A DNA stretch of 64,000 nt from Chitinophaga pinensis (GCA_945888525.1 CAMDAF010000010.1:1-64000), one strand, 5' to 3'. Positions 40,720 to 50,853 are shown, counted from the stretch's first letter. Notes: generated from the sequence alone by a model not told the origin. Made by a program: numbers and translations.

Positions 40720-41982
40720 ATGAGTAATGCAACCATCCACAGCAATTTGAATCCTTTGGATTCGATGATGAAACGTTTTGATGAAGCAGCTAAAATCATA
40801 GGCCTTGATGAATCAGCTTATGACACCTTAAAATATCCCGCAAAGATTGTTACTGTTAATCTTCCAGTTATCATGGATAATGGAAAAGTAAAAGTATTTG
40901 AAGGACATAGAGTTCAACATAGTACAACCTTAGGCCCGTCTAAGGGTGGTATCAGATATTCTATGGACGTAACTCTGGATGAAGTAAAAGCCTTAGCAGC
41001 ATGGATGACATGGAAAACCGCTGTGGTAGGTATCCCATATGGAGGAGGAAAAGGAGGAATCAAATGTGATCCTAAGTCGATGAGCAAAGGTGAACTTGAG
41101 CGTTTAACACGCGCATATGCCGCATCAATGAGTGATGTATTTGGTCCAGACAAAGACATTCCTGCCCCAGACATGAATACCGGCCAGCAAGAAATGGCTT
41201 GGATTGTGGATGAATATTCAAAAATTAAAGGCCAATATACACCCGCAGTAATTACAGGCAAACCAATTTCAATGGGCGGCTCATTGGGTAGAGTTGAAGC
41301 TACCGGCAGAGGCGTAATGGTATGCACCCGTTCTGCTTTGGCAAAAATGGGACTAAAACCAGAAGAGTGCACATGTGTAGTTCAAGGTTTTGGTAATGTT
41401 GGTTCAATTTCAGCAAAACTAATTGAAATGTTAGGGGTTAAAATTGTTGGTATATCAGATGTAACTGGTGGCTATTACAATCCAGAAGGCATAAGTGTAG
41501 AGGAAGCAATTGCCTATTCTAAAGAAAAAGGGAATCTTGATGGATATCCTGGCGGTAAAAATATTAGCAATTCAGAATTGTTAGAATTAGAATGTGATAT
41601 TTTAGTTCCTGCTGCTATGGAAGATCAAATAACGGATGAAAATGCAGGAAATATTAAAGCCAAACTTATTGTAGAAGGTGCAAATGGACCAACAAGTGCC
41701 AATGCGGATAAAATATTAAACGACAAAGGGATTATTGTGGTGCCGGATATCTTGGCAAATGCAGGCGGTGTTACAGTGTCTTATTTCGAATGGGTTCAAA
41801 ACAGAATGGGTTATTTCTGGACCGAGGAGCGTGTAAATAGAAGAGCTGACAGGGTAATGAAAAGTGCATTTGATGTTGTATTTGAAGCCGGCAAAAAACA
41901 CATTGTAAGTTTGCGTACAGCTGCATACATCGTCGCTATTGATAAAGTAGCTACTACACAAAAATTTAGAGGCGTATTCTAA
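40720..41982 (+). CDS. Glu/Leu/Phe/Val dehydrogenase
   Basis: 'GHRVQHSTTLGPSKGGIRYSMDVTLDEVKALAAWMTWKTAVVGIPYGGGKGGI', 'VQGFGNVGSISAKL'. Confidence 0.93.
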   Translation: MSNATIHSNLNPLDSMMKRFDEAAKIIGLDESAYDTLKYPAKIVTVNLPVIMDNGKVKVFEGHRVQHSTTLGPSKGGIRYSMDVTLDEVKALAAWMTWKTAVVGIPYGGGKGGIKCDPKSMSKGELERLTRAYAASMSDVFGPDKDIPAPDMNTGQQEMAWIVDEYSKIKGQYTPAVITGKPISMGGSLGRVEATGRGVMVCTRSALAKMGLKPEECTCVVQGFGNVGSISAKLIEMLGVKIVGISDVTGGYYNPEGISVEEAIAYSKEKGNLDGYPGGKNISNSELLELECDILVPAAMEDQITDENAGNIKAKLIVEGANGPTSANADKILNDKGIIVVPDILANAGGVTVSYFEWVQNRMGYFWTEERVNRRADRVMKSAFDVVFEAGKKHIVSLRTAAYIVAIDKVATTQKFRGVF

Positions 41983-42638
41983 TGCTAATACATAGAGAAG
42001 GATACAAAATCATTTTAGTTACCTTGTTAATTCTTGCAGGAATTAACCTAGGCATACAATCGCTATTAGGCGACGAGCATTTAATAGGCAAAATAGTTCT
42101 ATCTATATCTTTAATATTTTTCATTCTTATTGTTCAATTTTTCCGCAATCCCTTCCGCAATACAATTATAAATGATCATCATGTTATAGCTCCTGCAGAT
42201 GGTAAAGTAGTCGTTATTGAAGAAGTTGAGGAGACAGAATACTTTAAAGACAAGCGCCGCCAGGTTAGTATATTCATGAGCCCTATAAATGTGCATGTTA
42301 ACCGCAACCCAATTTCAGGCATTGTTAAATATGCAAAATACCATCCAGGGAAATACTTGGTGGCTTGGCATCCTAAATCATCAACTGAGAATGAAAGAAC
42401 CACTGTTGTTATTGCTGGTTCGAAAGCAGAAGTGCTTTTTAGACAGGTGGCAGGCGCGTTGGCAAAGAGAATCGTTTACTATGTAAAAGAAGGCGATATG
42501 GCTACACAAGGTGGTGAAATGGGATTTATTAAGTTTGGTTCACGCATTGACTTATACTTGCCATTATCTGCTAAGATAGAAGTTTCACTTCAACAAAAGA
42601 CCAAAGGTGGAGAAACAGTGGTTGCCACTTTGGCTTGA
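41982..42638 (+). CDS. psd: Phosphatidylserine decarboxylase family protein
   Basis: 'FFRNPFR', 'APADGKVVVIEEV', 'FMSPINVHVNRNPISG', processing-site region 'GFIKFGSRIDLYLP'. Confidence 0.92.
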   Translation: MLIHREGYKIILVTLLILAGINLGIQSLLGDEHLIGKIVLSISLIFFILIVQFFRNPFRNTIINDHHVIAPADGKVVVIEEVEETEYFKDKRRQVSIFMSPINVHVNRNPISGIVKYAKYHPGKYLVAWHPKSSTENERTTVVIAGSKAEVLFRQVAGALAKRIVYYVKEGDMATQGGEMGFIKFGSRIDLYLPLSAKIEVSLQQKTKGGETVVATLA

Positions 42639-42679
42639 TTTTTGACTAATTTTAAATATAAATAATATTAATACAACAT

Positions 42680-43006
42680 ATGAAAAAGTTAATTTTAAGC
42701 ATCGTTTTAATTGCAGGATTGTCTTTCATTGCTAGCGCCCAAGACAATACAGCAGGAAATACAACTTCCAATTCAAAGCCTAAAACGATTATCGAAGTGG
42801 CTAAACCAGCAGCAGATCAGCCATCTTCGGCAGCTGTTGTTACAAATGACAGTACAGCAAAGAAAACCACCGCAGCTTCTACAGAGAAGAAATGCGCCAA
42901 GAAATCTTGTTGCAAAAAGGAAGCATCAAGTTCTTGCGATAAGGATAAGGCCGAAGGATCAGCTTGCTGCAAAAAGAAAACCGAAGCAGCAACTAAAAAG
43001 GATTAA
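42680..43006 (+). CDS. Small secreted Lys/Ala/Cys-rich protein
   Basis: Signal peptide MKKLILSIVLIAGLSFIASAQ; tail 'KKCAKKSCCKKEASSSCDKDKAEGSACCKKKTEAATKKD'; followed by a terminator. Confidence 0.65.
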   Translation: MKKLILSIVLIAGLSFIASAQDNTAGNTTSNSKPKTIIEVAKPAADQPSSAAVVTNDSTAKKTTAASTEKKCAKKSCCKKEASSSCDKDKAEGSACCKKKTEAATKKD

Positions 43007-43023
43007 TTATCTACACAGTATTT

Positions 43024-43056
43024 AAAAGCCTCTATCATTTGATAGAGGCTTTTTTT
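43024..43056 (+). terminator. Rho-independent terminator
   Basis: AAAAGCCTCTATCATTTGATAGAGGCTTTTTTT. Confidence 0.88.
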
Positions 43057-43296
43057 ATGGCAATAGTTTTGGCCTAGGAGACTATTATGGTTGAGAGGCA
43101 TCCATAATCTTTTAGCATTAAATAGCCCAAGAAGGGCTTAAATCATGCCTAAATATAAAAGAATACACTTGTGATCTTAAGTTAAAATGTAAAATTGATT
43201 TAATGATAAATCAAATCATCATTCAGAATGTTTAAGTAAGGATTTTTATCGCCCAAATTATACTTGGAACAACCCCTATCAGAAATCTTTGGATAT

Positions 43297-43325
43297 AAAA
43301 AAAGGCAGGATAAATCCTGCCTTTT
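43297..43325 (-). terminator. Rho-independent terminator for the OmpA-family gene
   Basis: Minus strand AAAAGGCAGGATTTATCCTGCCTTTTTTT. Confidence 0.85.
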
Positions 43326-43345
43326 CAATATTATAAAACTAAAAA

Positions 43346-44881
43346 TTAGTAAGTTAACTTGAAGTCAACTCTTCTGTTTAAAACTTGACCTGTTTTTTTG
43401 TTTTCTGCAACTGGCTGAGTATCACCGTAACCAGTAGCTGTTAATCTCATTGCTGCTATGCCCTTGTTAATCAAATAAGCCATAACTGCATTTGCCCGTT
43501 TTTGAGACAATTCTTTGTTTTTAGCAGGATCGCCAACGTTATCAGTATGACCATCTATTGCAACATTCGCCTCAAGATATTCGTTTAGTATTTTAACTAA
43601 GGCGTCTAAGGCGACGTAAGATTCAGGATTTATTACATCGCTTTTGGTTTCAAAATTGATACCTTTAGCAGCAAGAGCAATTTTTCGTACTACATCTTGT
43701 TGGATTTCAGGGCAACCCTTGTTGGCAGCTATACCAGCAACACTTGGACAAACGTCTCTGTTGTCATAAATACCATCACCATCTGTATCAGGGCAGCCTT
43801 CTCCATCTTTAGATCCAGCAACATTTGGACATTTGTCTTTTTTGTCTTCAATACCATCACCATCTGAATCAGGGCAACCGTTGTATTCTTTAGGTCCTTT
43901 AACTGCAGGGCAAGCATCATCAATGTCTAAAATACCATCACCATCAGTGTCAGGGCAACCTTGGAATTCAACTGGACCAGCTTTTTCAGGGCAACGGTCT
44001 TTGATGTCTATAATACCATCATTGTCTTTATCAGGGCAACCGTTGAATTTACGTGGGCCAAAGTTGAAAGGACATGAATCTTGGTAGTCTGGAATTGAAT
44101 CCAAATCAGAATCTTTAGGACAACCATCTTCGTTAACAGGTAACTGCCAAGGCTGAGTTTTTGGGCATTTATCAAGTGCATCAGGCACTCCGTCTTTGTC
44201 TTTGTCTTTCTGAGAAACACCACCAGACATAGCTCCATCGCCGTAAGGTAGGTTATAGAAGAAACCTAGGGAGTGAAATGCAAACAAATCATTGTTTTTG
44301 TTTCTAGTGTGCGTTAAATAAGCGTATGGTTCACCATCCCAAATATCATTAAATGTATAGTTGTACATAGACTGTAGTCTAATTCCAAACTTTTCATTTA
44401 CACTGTATTGGAAACCAAAACCTACCGCAGCATTACCAGCAGCACCAGTGTATGAGTTAGGGTCGCGACTTACATTGCTATGTAAGTAAACACCGCCTAA
44501 ACCCAACATGATATATGGCGTAAATGGCTTGTCTTTTAATAACTTAAAACGAATGCCACCATTAACAGTAGCTAAATTGGTTCTGAATTGAACGTATTTA
44601 AATTCAGGATCTACATAAGGGAGAGCAGTAAAGTATCCTACATCACCACCAGAGCCAAAGAATGATAAATCAATGTTTGGGGTAAGGTAATAACTGATGG
44701 ATGCGCCAATTCCTTGGTAGTTTGGCTTTCTAGCAAAGAACAAGGCAGATCCAAGATCACCTTGATATTCATTAATTCCACCGTTGATTTCTATTCCAAG
44801 TCGTCTCTCTGCAGATTGCGAAAAAGCCTGATTAACAGACAATAGTGCAATGATGGTAACTAGTAATTTTCTCTTTATCAT
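43346..44881 (-). CDS. OmpA family protein with N-terminal beta-barrel and thrombospondin type 3 repeats
   Basis: Repeats 'DTDGDGILDIDDACPAVKGPKEYNGCPDSDGDGIEDKKDKCPNVAG'; C-terminal OmpA 'AIDGHTDNVGDPAKNKELSQKRANAVMAYLINKGI...GYGDTQPVAENKKTGQVLNRRVDFKL'. Confidence 0.93.
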   Translation of the reverse strand: MIKRKLLVTIIALLSVNQAFSQSAERRLGIEINGGINEYQGDLGSALFFARKPNYQGIGASISYYLTPNIDLSFFGSGGDVGYFTALPYVDPEFKYVQFRTNLATVNGGIRFKLLKDKPFTPYIMLGLGGVYLHSNVSRDPNSYTGAAGNAAVGFGFQYSVNEKFGIRLQSMYNYTFNDIWDGEPYAYLTHTRNKNNDLFAFHSLGFFYNLPYGDGAMSGGVSQKDKDKDGVPDALDKCPKTQPWQLPVNEDGCPKDSDLDSIPDYQDSCPFNFGPRKFNGCPDKDNDGIIDIKDRCPEKAGPVEFQGCPDTDGDGILDIDDACPAVKGPKEYNGCPDSDGDGIEDKKDKCPNVAGSKDGEGCPDTDGDGIYDNRDVCPSVAGIAANKGCPEIQQDVVRKIALAAKGINFETKSDVINPESYVALDALVKILNEYLEANVAIDGHTDNVGDPAKNKELSQKRANAVMAYLINKGIAAMRLTATGYGDTQPVAENKKTGQVLNRRVDFKLTY

Positions 44882-44968
44882 AAGCTGCTTTTTAATAGTG
44901 ATTTGTTGATATAACCCGACAAATATATTAAAATGTTTTACTTAATAAAGATTTTTTTTAATTTTTTT

Positions 44969-45418
44969 TTAATTTTTTACGGACAATTCGGTTCCGTTTT
45001 TAATAACTTGGTATTGTTTCAGGCCAAAAGTTGCAGGCCCATTAAGGACTTGCCCATTCATAAAGAACTTTGAATCGCAACATTTTTCAAAACCTGTAAG
45101 TTGAGTATTTCCGCATCTAAACACCATAAATGAGCTGTCGACTTCAATTTTTGCGCATGAAGTGCTTGGTTGATAGCTGCATGATCTGTCAAAAGCGTAA
45201 TACTCGTCATTTTGGTAATGAACCACTACAATGCCTTTAACTCCGCCATCCCAGTATAAAAATGTGCCCTCATTCAACAAATGGCTGTATAATGGCAGTG
45301 CCATGTTGATCGTTATATTTACAGGTACGTCAGCAATTGGATCATTGTTGATATTGTTTTTTTGACAAGCAATTAGAGCTGTTAAGCCTAATATGGTTAA
45401 AATAATTATTTTATTCAT
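44969..45418 (-). CDS. Lipoprotein with a Rieske-like domain lacking canonical histidine ligands
   Basis: MNKIIILTILGLTALIACQKNN lipobox; 'FDRSCSYQPSTSCAKIEVDSSFMVFRCGNTQLTGFEKCCDSKFFMNGQVLNGPATFGLKQYQVIKNG' follows the Rieske C-terminal pattern. Confidence 0.55.
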   Translation of the reverse strand: MNKIIILTILGLTALIACQKNNINNDPIADVPVNITINMALPLYSHLLNEGTFLYWDGGVKGIVVVHYQNDEYYAFDRSCSYQPSTSCAKIEVDSSFMVFRCGNTQLTGFEKCCDSKFFMNGQVLNGPATFGLKQYQVIKNGTELSVKN

Positions 45419-46268
45419 AATTGTAAAATCCTCCTTTGGTTTTTCGGCCATGAAGACCTGCTTCTACTTTTTGTTTCTGAATTCTGCTCGGCCTAAAACG
45501 CGCTTCGTAATTAAATAGCCTAAACTGACTTTCAGTGACTGAGTAGTTAGTGTCTACCCCTATTAAATCCATCAATTTAAATGGCCCCATTTTAAAACCA
45601 GAGGATTCCATTATTCCATCTATTGTTTGAAAATCACTAACATTTTCCTCTAGTGCTTTAAGTGACTCAACGTAATACAATCGCGCAATTCTATTGACGA
45701 TGAAACCAGGCGCATCAGCGGCTATAACTGCTTGTTTTTTAATTGCTTGTACAAAATTTACCGACTGGTTTACAACATTTTGATCTGTTTTAGCACCTTT
45801 AATCACTTCAACCAGTTTCATGATATGTGCAGGATTGAAAAAGTGAATTCCTACGACATTTTGAGGCAAACTTAAACCAGCGGCTATTTGAGTGATTGGA
45901 ATAGAAGACGTATTGGTGGCGTATATTGTTTCCTCCCCATTTAAATCAATTAGTTGTTGAAAAAGAGAAATTTTAATGTCTGCTTTTTCAATAATCGCTT
46001 CAATAATCAAATCTGCTTTTAACTCAGATATTTTGCTGCTATAAATTATATTTTCAAGACACGAATTGTATACATTTTGATCAATTCGGCTAGTTTCCAG
46101 CATTTTATTTAAAATTGTTAGATTTGATTTTTGAGCCGATTCAAGAACGATGGGGTTGATATCAAACAATACAACTTTAAAATTTGCTTGTGCGCAAACC
46201 ATTGCAATTCCAGCGCCCATTGTTCCAGCGCCTGCAATTCCTACTGTTTTAATTTCTTTGTTTTCCAT
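45411..46268 (-). CDS. 3-hydroxyacyl-CoA (3-hydroxybutyryl-CoA) dehydrogenase
   Basis: 'VGIAGAGTMGAGIAMVCAQANFKVVLFD', 'ATNTSSIPITQIAAGLSLPQNVVGIHFFNPAHIMKLVEVI', 'DAPGFIVNRI'. Confidence 0.93.
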   Translation of the reverse strand: MENKEIKTVGIAGAGTMGAGIAMVCAQANFKVVLFDINPIVLESAQKSNLTILNKMLETSRIDQNVYNSCLENIIYSSKISELKADLIIEAIIEKADIKISLFQQLIDLNGEETIYATNTSSIPITQIAAGLSLPQNVVGIHFFNPAHIMKLVEVIKGAKTDQNVVNQSVNFVQAIKKQAVIAADAPGFIVNRIARLYYVESLKALEENVSDFQTIDGIMESSGFKMGPFKLMDLIGVDTNYSVTESQFRLFNYEARFRPSRIQKQKVEAGLHGRKTKGGFYNYE

Positions 46269-46270
46269 TT

Positions 46271-47542
46271 TTATCTAGCGAGCCAAAGCTCAGGGTTTTG
46301 TTTGTCTTGGTTTAACCAAATTTCAAAATGAATTTCAGTTGCCCCATCTTCATCTTCAGCAATACTGCCAATAATTTGTTTTAAAGCAACTGTTTGTCCT
46401 TGACCCACACTCACATCTTTCAGTTTAGAATAAACAGTATAATATTCACCATGGTTTACAATAACGGCCTTCCCCATTCCAGGGATATTAATAATAGCCG
46501 TGACGGTTCCTTTGTGAATGCAACGCGCATTTGATCCACTGCTTGCTTGGATATCTATTCCATTGTTTTGAACTGTTACTTGATCAAGTTTTTCATGCGC
46601 ATGCGACCCAAAACGTTCGCTGATGAACCCTTTTTCAACTGGCCAAGGCAATCTTCCTTTGTTGGCAGAAAAGTTATCAGACAACTGCTTAACCTCAGGG
46701 GTGACACTTGGGGTCGAACCCTCAGATTTATTTTGTGTCGAAGTTTTGTCTGCAACTTTACCATCATTTTTATTGGTGCTTGATTTTTGATCGACTGCCT
46801 TTTTTCTGGCAGCGGCAATTTCTTTGGCAATAATGGCATTAATCTGTGCATTTAAATTTTCCTTGGCTTTTTTCTGTTTTTCCAAGTTCTTTTTTAATTC
46901 AGATTCTTTACCTGAAAGAGCAACAACTACTTTGTTTTTTTCGGTTTTATCTTGCTCTAGTTCTTTAACCTCAGACTTTTTATTGGTGGCTAATTTTTCT
47001 TTAGAGACCTTTAACCCTAGCAAATCTTGAAGTATGGTTTCTAGCTCATTTCGATTTTCATTAATTCTAAAAAGAAACTTTTCTTGGGCAGCATTTAAAT
47101 AGGCACCAAATCGGAATCTAAGAAACAATTGATTAAATGATTTTGCAGCAAAGAGGTAAAGTGAGTTGTTGTATACTTTTTTACTTTTAAAGGATTGAAC
47201 AATGGCTTTGGCGTAGTTCTTTTTTTCTAAGTCAATCTGACTATTGAGTCTTTCGATATCATTTTTTTTGCCTTCAACGTCTTTATTAACATAGATTATT
47301 TCCTCATTAATGGTATTGATTAATTCTTCTCTTTTCTCAATTAGCCTCGAAATTGTAACTATTTCTCTAAGGCTTTGTTGCTTTTTATTTTTGGTTTCTT
47401 TTAGAATTTTTTTTGTTAAAGCAATTTCATCTTCAGTCTTTTTTCGCTGTTTCTCCAAATCTTTTTTTGTTTGTCCTATGGTGTTAAAGATAAAAACAAA
47501 GAAGAAGACGATGAATAGAATTTTATTAATTGGCTTTTTCAT
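46271..47542 (-). CDS. EnvC-like murein hydrolase activator / M23 peptidase domain protein
   Basis: N-terminal coiled coil, then 'LPWPVEKGFISERFGSHAHEKLDQVTVQNNGIDIQASSGSNARCIHKGTVTAIINIPGMGKAVIVNHGEYYTVYSKL'. Confidence 0.9.
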   Translation of the reverse strand: MKKPINKILFIVFFFVFIFNTIGQTKKDLEKQRKKTEDEIALTKKILKETKNKKQQSLREIVTISRLIEKREELINTINEEIIYVNKDVEGKKNDIERLNSQIDLEKKNYAKAIVQSFKSKKVYNNSLYLFAAKSFNQLFLRFRFGAYLNAAQEKFLFRINENRNELETILQDLLGLKVSKEKLATNKKSEVKELEQDKTEKNKVVVALSGKESELKKNLEKQKKAKENLNAQINAIIAKEIAAARKKAVDQKSSTNKNDGKVADKTSTQNKSEGSTPSVTPEVKQLSDNFSANKGRLPWPVEKGFISERFGSHAHEKLDQVTVQNNGIDIQASSGSNARCIHKGTVTAIINIPGMGKAVIVNHGEYYTVYSKLKDVSVGQGQTVALKQIIGSIAEDEDGATEIHFEIWLNQDKQNPELWLAR

Positions 47543-48320
47543 ATGAGGAAGGTATTTGGCATGGGAAACTTAAAAGTGTTTCAAAATCGATATCTGAATA
47601 TTTTAATTCTAGTTCAATATTTTTACCGTTAAACTTTGATTGTATATAGGTAAAGACAGGGAAGTTGTGTGCGTTAAATACAGCATACTCTGAATAGCTA
47701 ATTTTGGCGTTATTGGGTTTTAAATTATCTACCAAATTACTTGAATCTATTGTATAGGATTGCTTATTGTAAGCATGGGATGTATTGTATTTTTTTTGTG
47801 AATATTGAATGGAAATTTGAGCATCATTTTGCATAGTGATTTGGTATAAATTTAGGGCATAAATAGGATTGGCAGTGATTATATTTTGAATCTGAGAAAC
47901 CGTAAGGGCTACATCAGATAATCCTTTGAATTCGCTTGTTTTATATATGAAGTATTTTTTTTCTAATTTATTTAGAATGATCACCGAATCTTTATTAATC
48001 AATATTCGAAAGCCTTCTATGCCGAACATTCCGGCTGATATCCAAATCAAAGAATCTTTATACATTCTAATGCTGCCATTTGCGTTAATTTTTTTCCCGT
48101 CATTTTGTCTAAATTCTAAATCAACTTTTGAAGAAAAGTAAGTCCACGGTTTTAAAGTAAAAGAGAGGATGTCAGTGGCTGTAGGATTGTGTATGCTTGA
48201 ATCAATGTTTAATTTAACAACGGGTGGTCCGCTTGTTTTGTTTTTCTTGCCCGCACAAGATGCAAGTAAAATTACCATTAAGAAGACTACAATTGTTTTA
48301 TTGTTCAATGTATTTACCAT
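47526..48320 (-). CDS. DUF4292-type lipoprotein
   Basis: Lipobox 'MVILLASCAGKK'; LolA/LolB-like pattern; position between TPR and EnvC genes as in other Bacteroidota. Confidence 0.75.
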   Translation of the reverse strand: MVNTLNNKTIVVFLMVILLASCAGKKNKTSGPPVVKLNIDSSIHNPTATDILSFTLKPWTYFSSKVDLEFRQNDGKKINANGSIRMYKDSLIWISAGMFGIEGFRILINKDSVIILNKLEKKYFIYKTSEFKGLSDVALTVSQIQNIITANPIYALNLYQITMQNDAQISIQYSQKKYNTSHAYNKQSYTIDSSNLVDNLKPNNAKISYSEYAVFNAHNFPVFTYIQSKFNGKNIELELKYSDIDFETLLSFPCQIPSSYEKAN

Positions 48321-49827
48321 TATTAATTTTTTTATCTATTGTTGTTGAATCAAGCCCTAGCGCTTTGGCTTTTTTCCAATATTCAATTGCTTTATCTAAA
48401 GAATTCAATGCATAAAATACATTTCCTAAATGATCCAATACATTTGGATCTTTGTCGTTTAGACTTAGCGCTTCTTGAAAGGTAGTTTCAGCATCTTTAA
48501 ATTGTTTTAATTTAAAATATGAAATCCCTTGCTCCAGAAGCAATTGGCCTTTAACGCTTGGATCAAAAGCAAAACTCAGTCCACTTTTTTCGAATTCAAT
48601 GGCTTTCGAGTATTCCTTAACTGCATTGCAAGCTTTTGCTGCCTCCAAGTATATTAACGCAACATTTGGATAGTATTCCAATGCTTTATTTGAAATATCA
48701 ATTGTATTGGAATGCTGCTTAAGTTCAGAAGACATTTTAATGGCGCCAAGCCAAGCATCATACATGCCAGGACTTATTTCATTAATTTTTGTGTAGCACA
48801 CCAAGGCATCCATTAATTGTTTGTTTTGCTCAAAATATTTTGCTGCTACTGATAAAGATTTAGGATTGTCAGGATAGTTTTTAACCAAGCAAAGCGCTAT
48901 TGCATTTGCGTACACTAGATAACTAGTATCTGCATTGATCTTTTGGTTAATTTGTTTGCAAACATCTAGTTTTATATCCAGGCTTGTTAATGGGTCAGAA
49001 AAGGCATTATTTAAATAAGTATTTGCTTCAATTGTTGCTTTTTTGTCTGCCTTTAATTTGAATAATGAATAATTAAGATTGAAATTATCGGGATTGAGCG
49101 CTCTTGCTTTTTCAAAATTTTCAAAGGCACGTTTTTCATTATTTTCTTGAAGATAAAGGTTTGCATCATCAATGTAGTATTTATACTTCAGAGGGCTTGC
49201 TTTTTTAATTTCATCATATAATAAATGTGCAGATGCAAAATCTTTAATTTGAATATAAAATTCAATAAGCTTAAGTGTCGAATTAAGTTTATAACCAGCG
49301 CTTAACTTATATTTCAACCAAATATCAATTCTATCTTGAATAGGATTTGTGTTGCGAACATACAATGCATCCAAAGCTTTCAAAACTTGCTCATTTTTAG
49401 TGTTTGTAGAAAAAGTTTGTGAAAGCACTTTTACAGCTTCATTTAAATTGCCAATTTCGCTTAATTTTTCTCCATACCATAAACTGTAATAAGTATTGTC
49501 TGGAGCCAAATTATAGGCTTTCATTGCATTTTGCAAGCTTAAATTTGGGTTAGATAATTCGTTGTAATTTTTACTTAATTGGTAATAAACGGAGGCTTCA
49601 TCTGGTTTTAGACTTACACATTTTTCCAGATTCTTAATGGATAAGGTATAATTTGCATTTCCAAATTGGGTGCAAGCATCAATAAAGTAATCATCAAAAT
49701 TTACTTGTTTGATATTGCCGGAAGCATCAGAATGTACTTTTTTTTTATAAAGTAGTTGACAACCTTCAGAAAACAGAATACTTCCTGATGCAAAAATCAT
49801 GAAAGCAATATGTAATCTGTTTTTCAA
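48298..49827 (-). CDS. Tetratricopeptide repeat protein
   Basis: Multiple TPR units ('KPDEASVYYQLSKNYNELSNPNLSLQNAMKAYNLAPDN', 'NDKDPNVLDHLGNVFYALNSLDKAIEYWKKAKALG'). Confidence 0.88.
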   Translation of the reverse strand: MKNRLHIAFMIFASGSILFSEGCQLLYKKKVHSDASGNIKQVNFDDYFIDACTQFGNANYTLSIKNLEKCVSLKPDEASVYYQLSKNYNELSNPNLSLQNAMKAYNLAPDNTYYSLWYGEKLSEIGNLNEAVKVLSQTFSTNTKNEQVLKALDALYVRNTNPIQDRIDIWLKYKLSAGYKLNSTLKLIEFYIQIKDFASAHLLYDEIKKASPLKYKYYIDDANLYLQENNEKRAFENFEKARALNPDNFNLNYSLFKLKADKKATIEANTYLNNAFSDPLTSLDIKLDVCKQINQKINADTSYLVYANAIALCLVKNYPDNPKSLSVAAKYFEQNKQLMDALVCYTKINEISPGMYDAWLGAIKMSSELKQHSNTIDISNKALEYYPNVALIYLEAAKACNAVKEYSKAIEFEKSGLSFAFDPSVKGQLLLEQGISYFKLKQFKDAETTFQEALSLNDKDPNVLDHLGNVFYALNSLDKAIEYWKKAKALGLDSTTIDKKINNGKYIEQ

Positions 49828-49833
49828 TAGAAA

Positions 49834-50841
49834 TCAATTTAATGTGCTGTAATCGCCAATGCTTAACTCATTACAATTGCCTTTAATGCTTACATGGTTT
49901 CCAATTAAACTATTTGTGAATGAAGTATTTTCGATATTGCAATTGGTTTGAATAATGCTATTTGAAATGGTAGAGTTTTTAATTGTACTTTTCATGCCGA
50001 TGCTCACATGCGGACCTACTGTGCAATTTTCCAAAAACACCTCCTTGTCAATAAAACATGGCTCAATAATGCTTACACCAGCTTTGCTTAATGCGGTATT
50101 GTCGAATTCCGATTTTTTAATTTCCAAAATTCTTTGGTTGGTATTAACTGTTGCATCTTTATTTCCACAATCAAGCCATTCTTCAACTTCACCTGGCCTA
50201 AATACCAGCCCTTTGTTTTTCATGTTTTCCAAAGCGTTGGTGAGCTGATATTCGCCTTTTTCTTTGATATCATTGTCCACTAGGTATTGAATTTCATCGA
50301 GCAAATTATCGCCATCTTTAAAATAATAAATACCAATAATTGCAAGATCAGAAATAAATTCAGTTGGTTTTTCAATAAAGTCAGAAATATTATTTTCTGA
50401 ATCTAACATAACAACACCAAATTGACTTGGATTTTCTACTTTATGCACCCAAATGGTGCCATCTGCTGATTTATCCATGTCAAATTCAGCTTTGAACAGG
50501 GTGTCAGCAAATGCAACAATTACTTCGCCGGTTAGCGAAGGGGTAGCACACATTACAGCATGCGCAGTGCCTAGAGCCTGGTCTTGGTAATAAATTCTGC
50601 CTTCTGCACCAATGCTCTCTGCAATACTTAATAACTGCATTTCAACTTCAGGTCCAAAATCGCCTATAACAAATGCAACTTCATTTATTTTATCATTGCA
50701 AACGGCAGCAATGTCTTCAACCAATCTTTGAACAATTGGTTTTCCAGCAATAGGGATTAACGGTTTTGGGACCGTTAGGGTATGAGGCCTCATGCGTTTG
50801 CCCATGCCAGCCATCGGGATTATTATGTTCATTCCACTCAT
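49834..50841 (-). CDS. Sugar-phosphate nucleotidyltransferase
   Basis: 'NIIIPMAGMGKRMRPHTLTVPKPLIPIAGKPIVQRLVEDI' plus C-terminal left-handed beta-helix-like hexapeptides. Confidence 0.92.
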   Translation of the reverse strand: MSGMNIIIPMAGMGKRMRPHTLTVPKPLIPIAGKPIVQRLVEDIAAVCNDKINEVAFVIGDFGPEVEMQLLSIAESIGAEGRIYYQDQALGTAHAVMCATPSLTGEVIVAFADTLFKAEFDMDKSADGTIWVHKVENPSQFGVVMLDSENNISDFIEKPTEFISDLAIIGIYYFKDGDNLLDEIQYLVDNDIKEKGEYQLTNALENMKNKGLVFRPGEVEEWLDCGNKDATVNTNQRILEIKKSEFDNTALSKAGVSIIEPCFIDKEVFLENCTVGPHVSIGMKSTIKNSTISNSIIQTNCNIENTSFTNSLIGNHVSIKGNCNELSIGDYSTLN

Positions 50842-50853
50842 TTAAATTCTATT

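Noticed and set aside
40914-41372. 152-aa minus-strand ORF
   Set aside because: Antisense to the dehydrogenase gene, which is conserved throughout.
42711-43025. 104-aa ORF overlapping the Cys-rich gene in another frame
   Set aside because: Gln/Arg/Lys-rich frame shadow of the Lys/Ala-rich coding sequence; lacks a signal peptide or recognisable domain.
43058-43296. ~240 bp gap considered for an ncRNA or CRISPR leader
   Set aside because: Only weak inverted repeats; no repeated spacers, no tRNA-like cloverleaf, flanking terminators explain the strong hairpins.
43729-44238. Several overlapping ORFs and apparent DNA repeats
   Set aside because: Explained by the thrombospondin type 3 (DxDGDGI) repeats of the OmpA-family gene.
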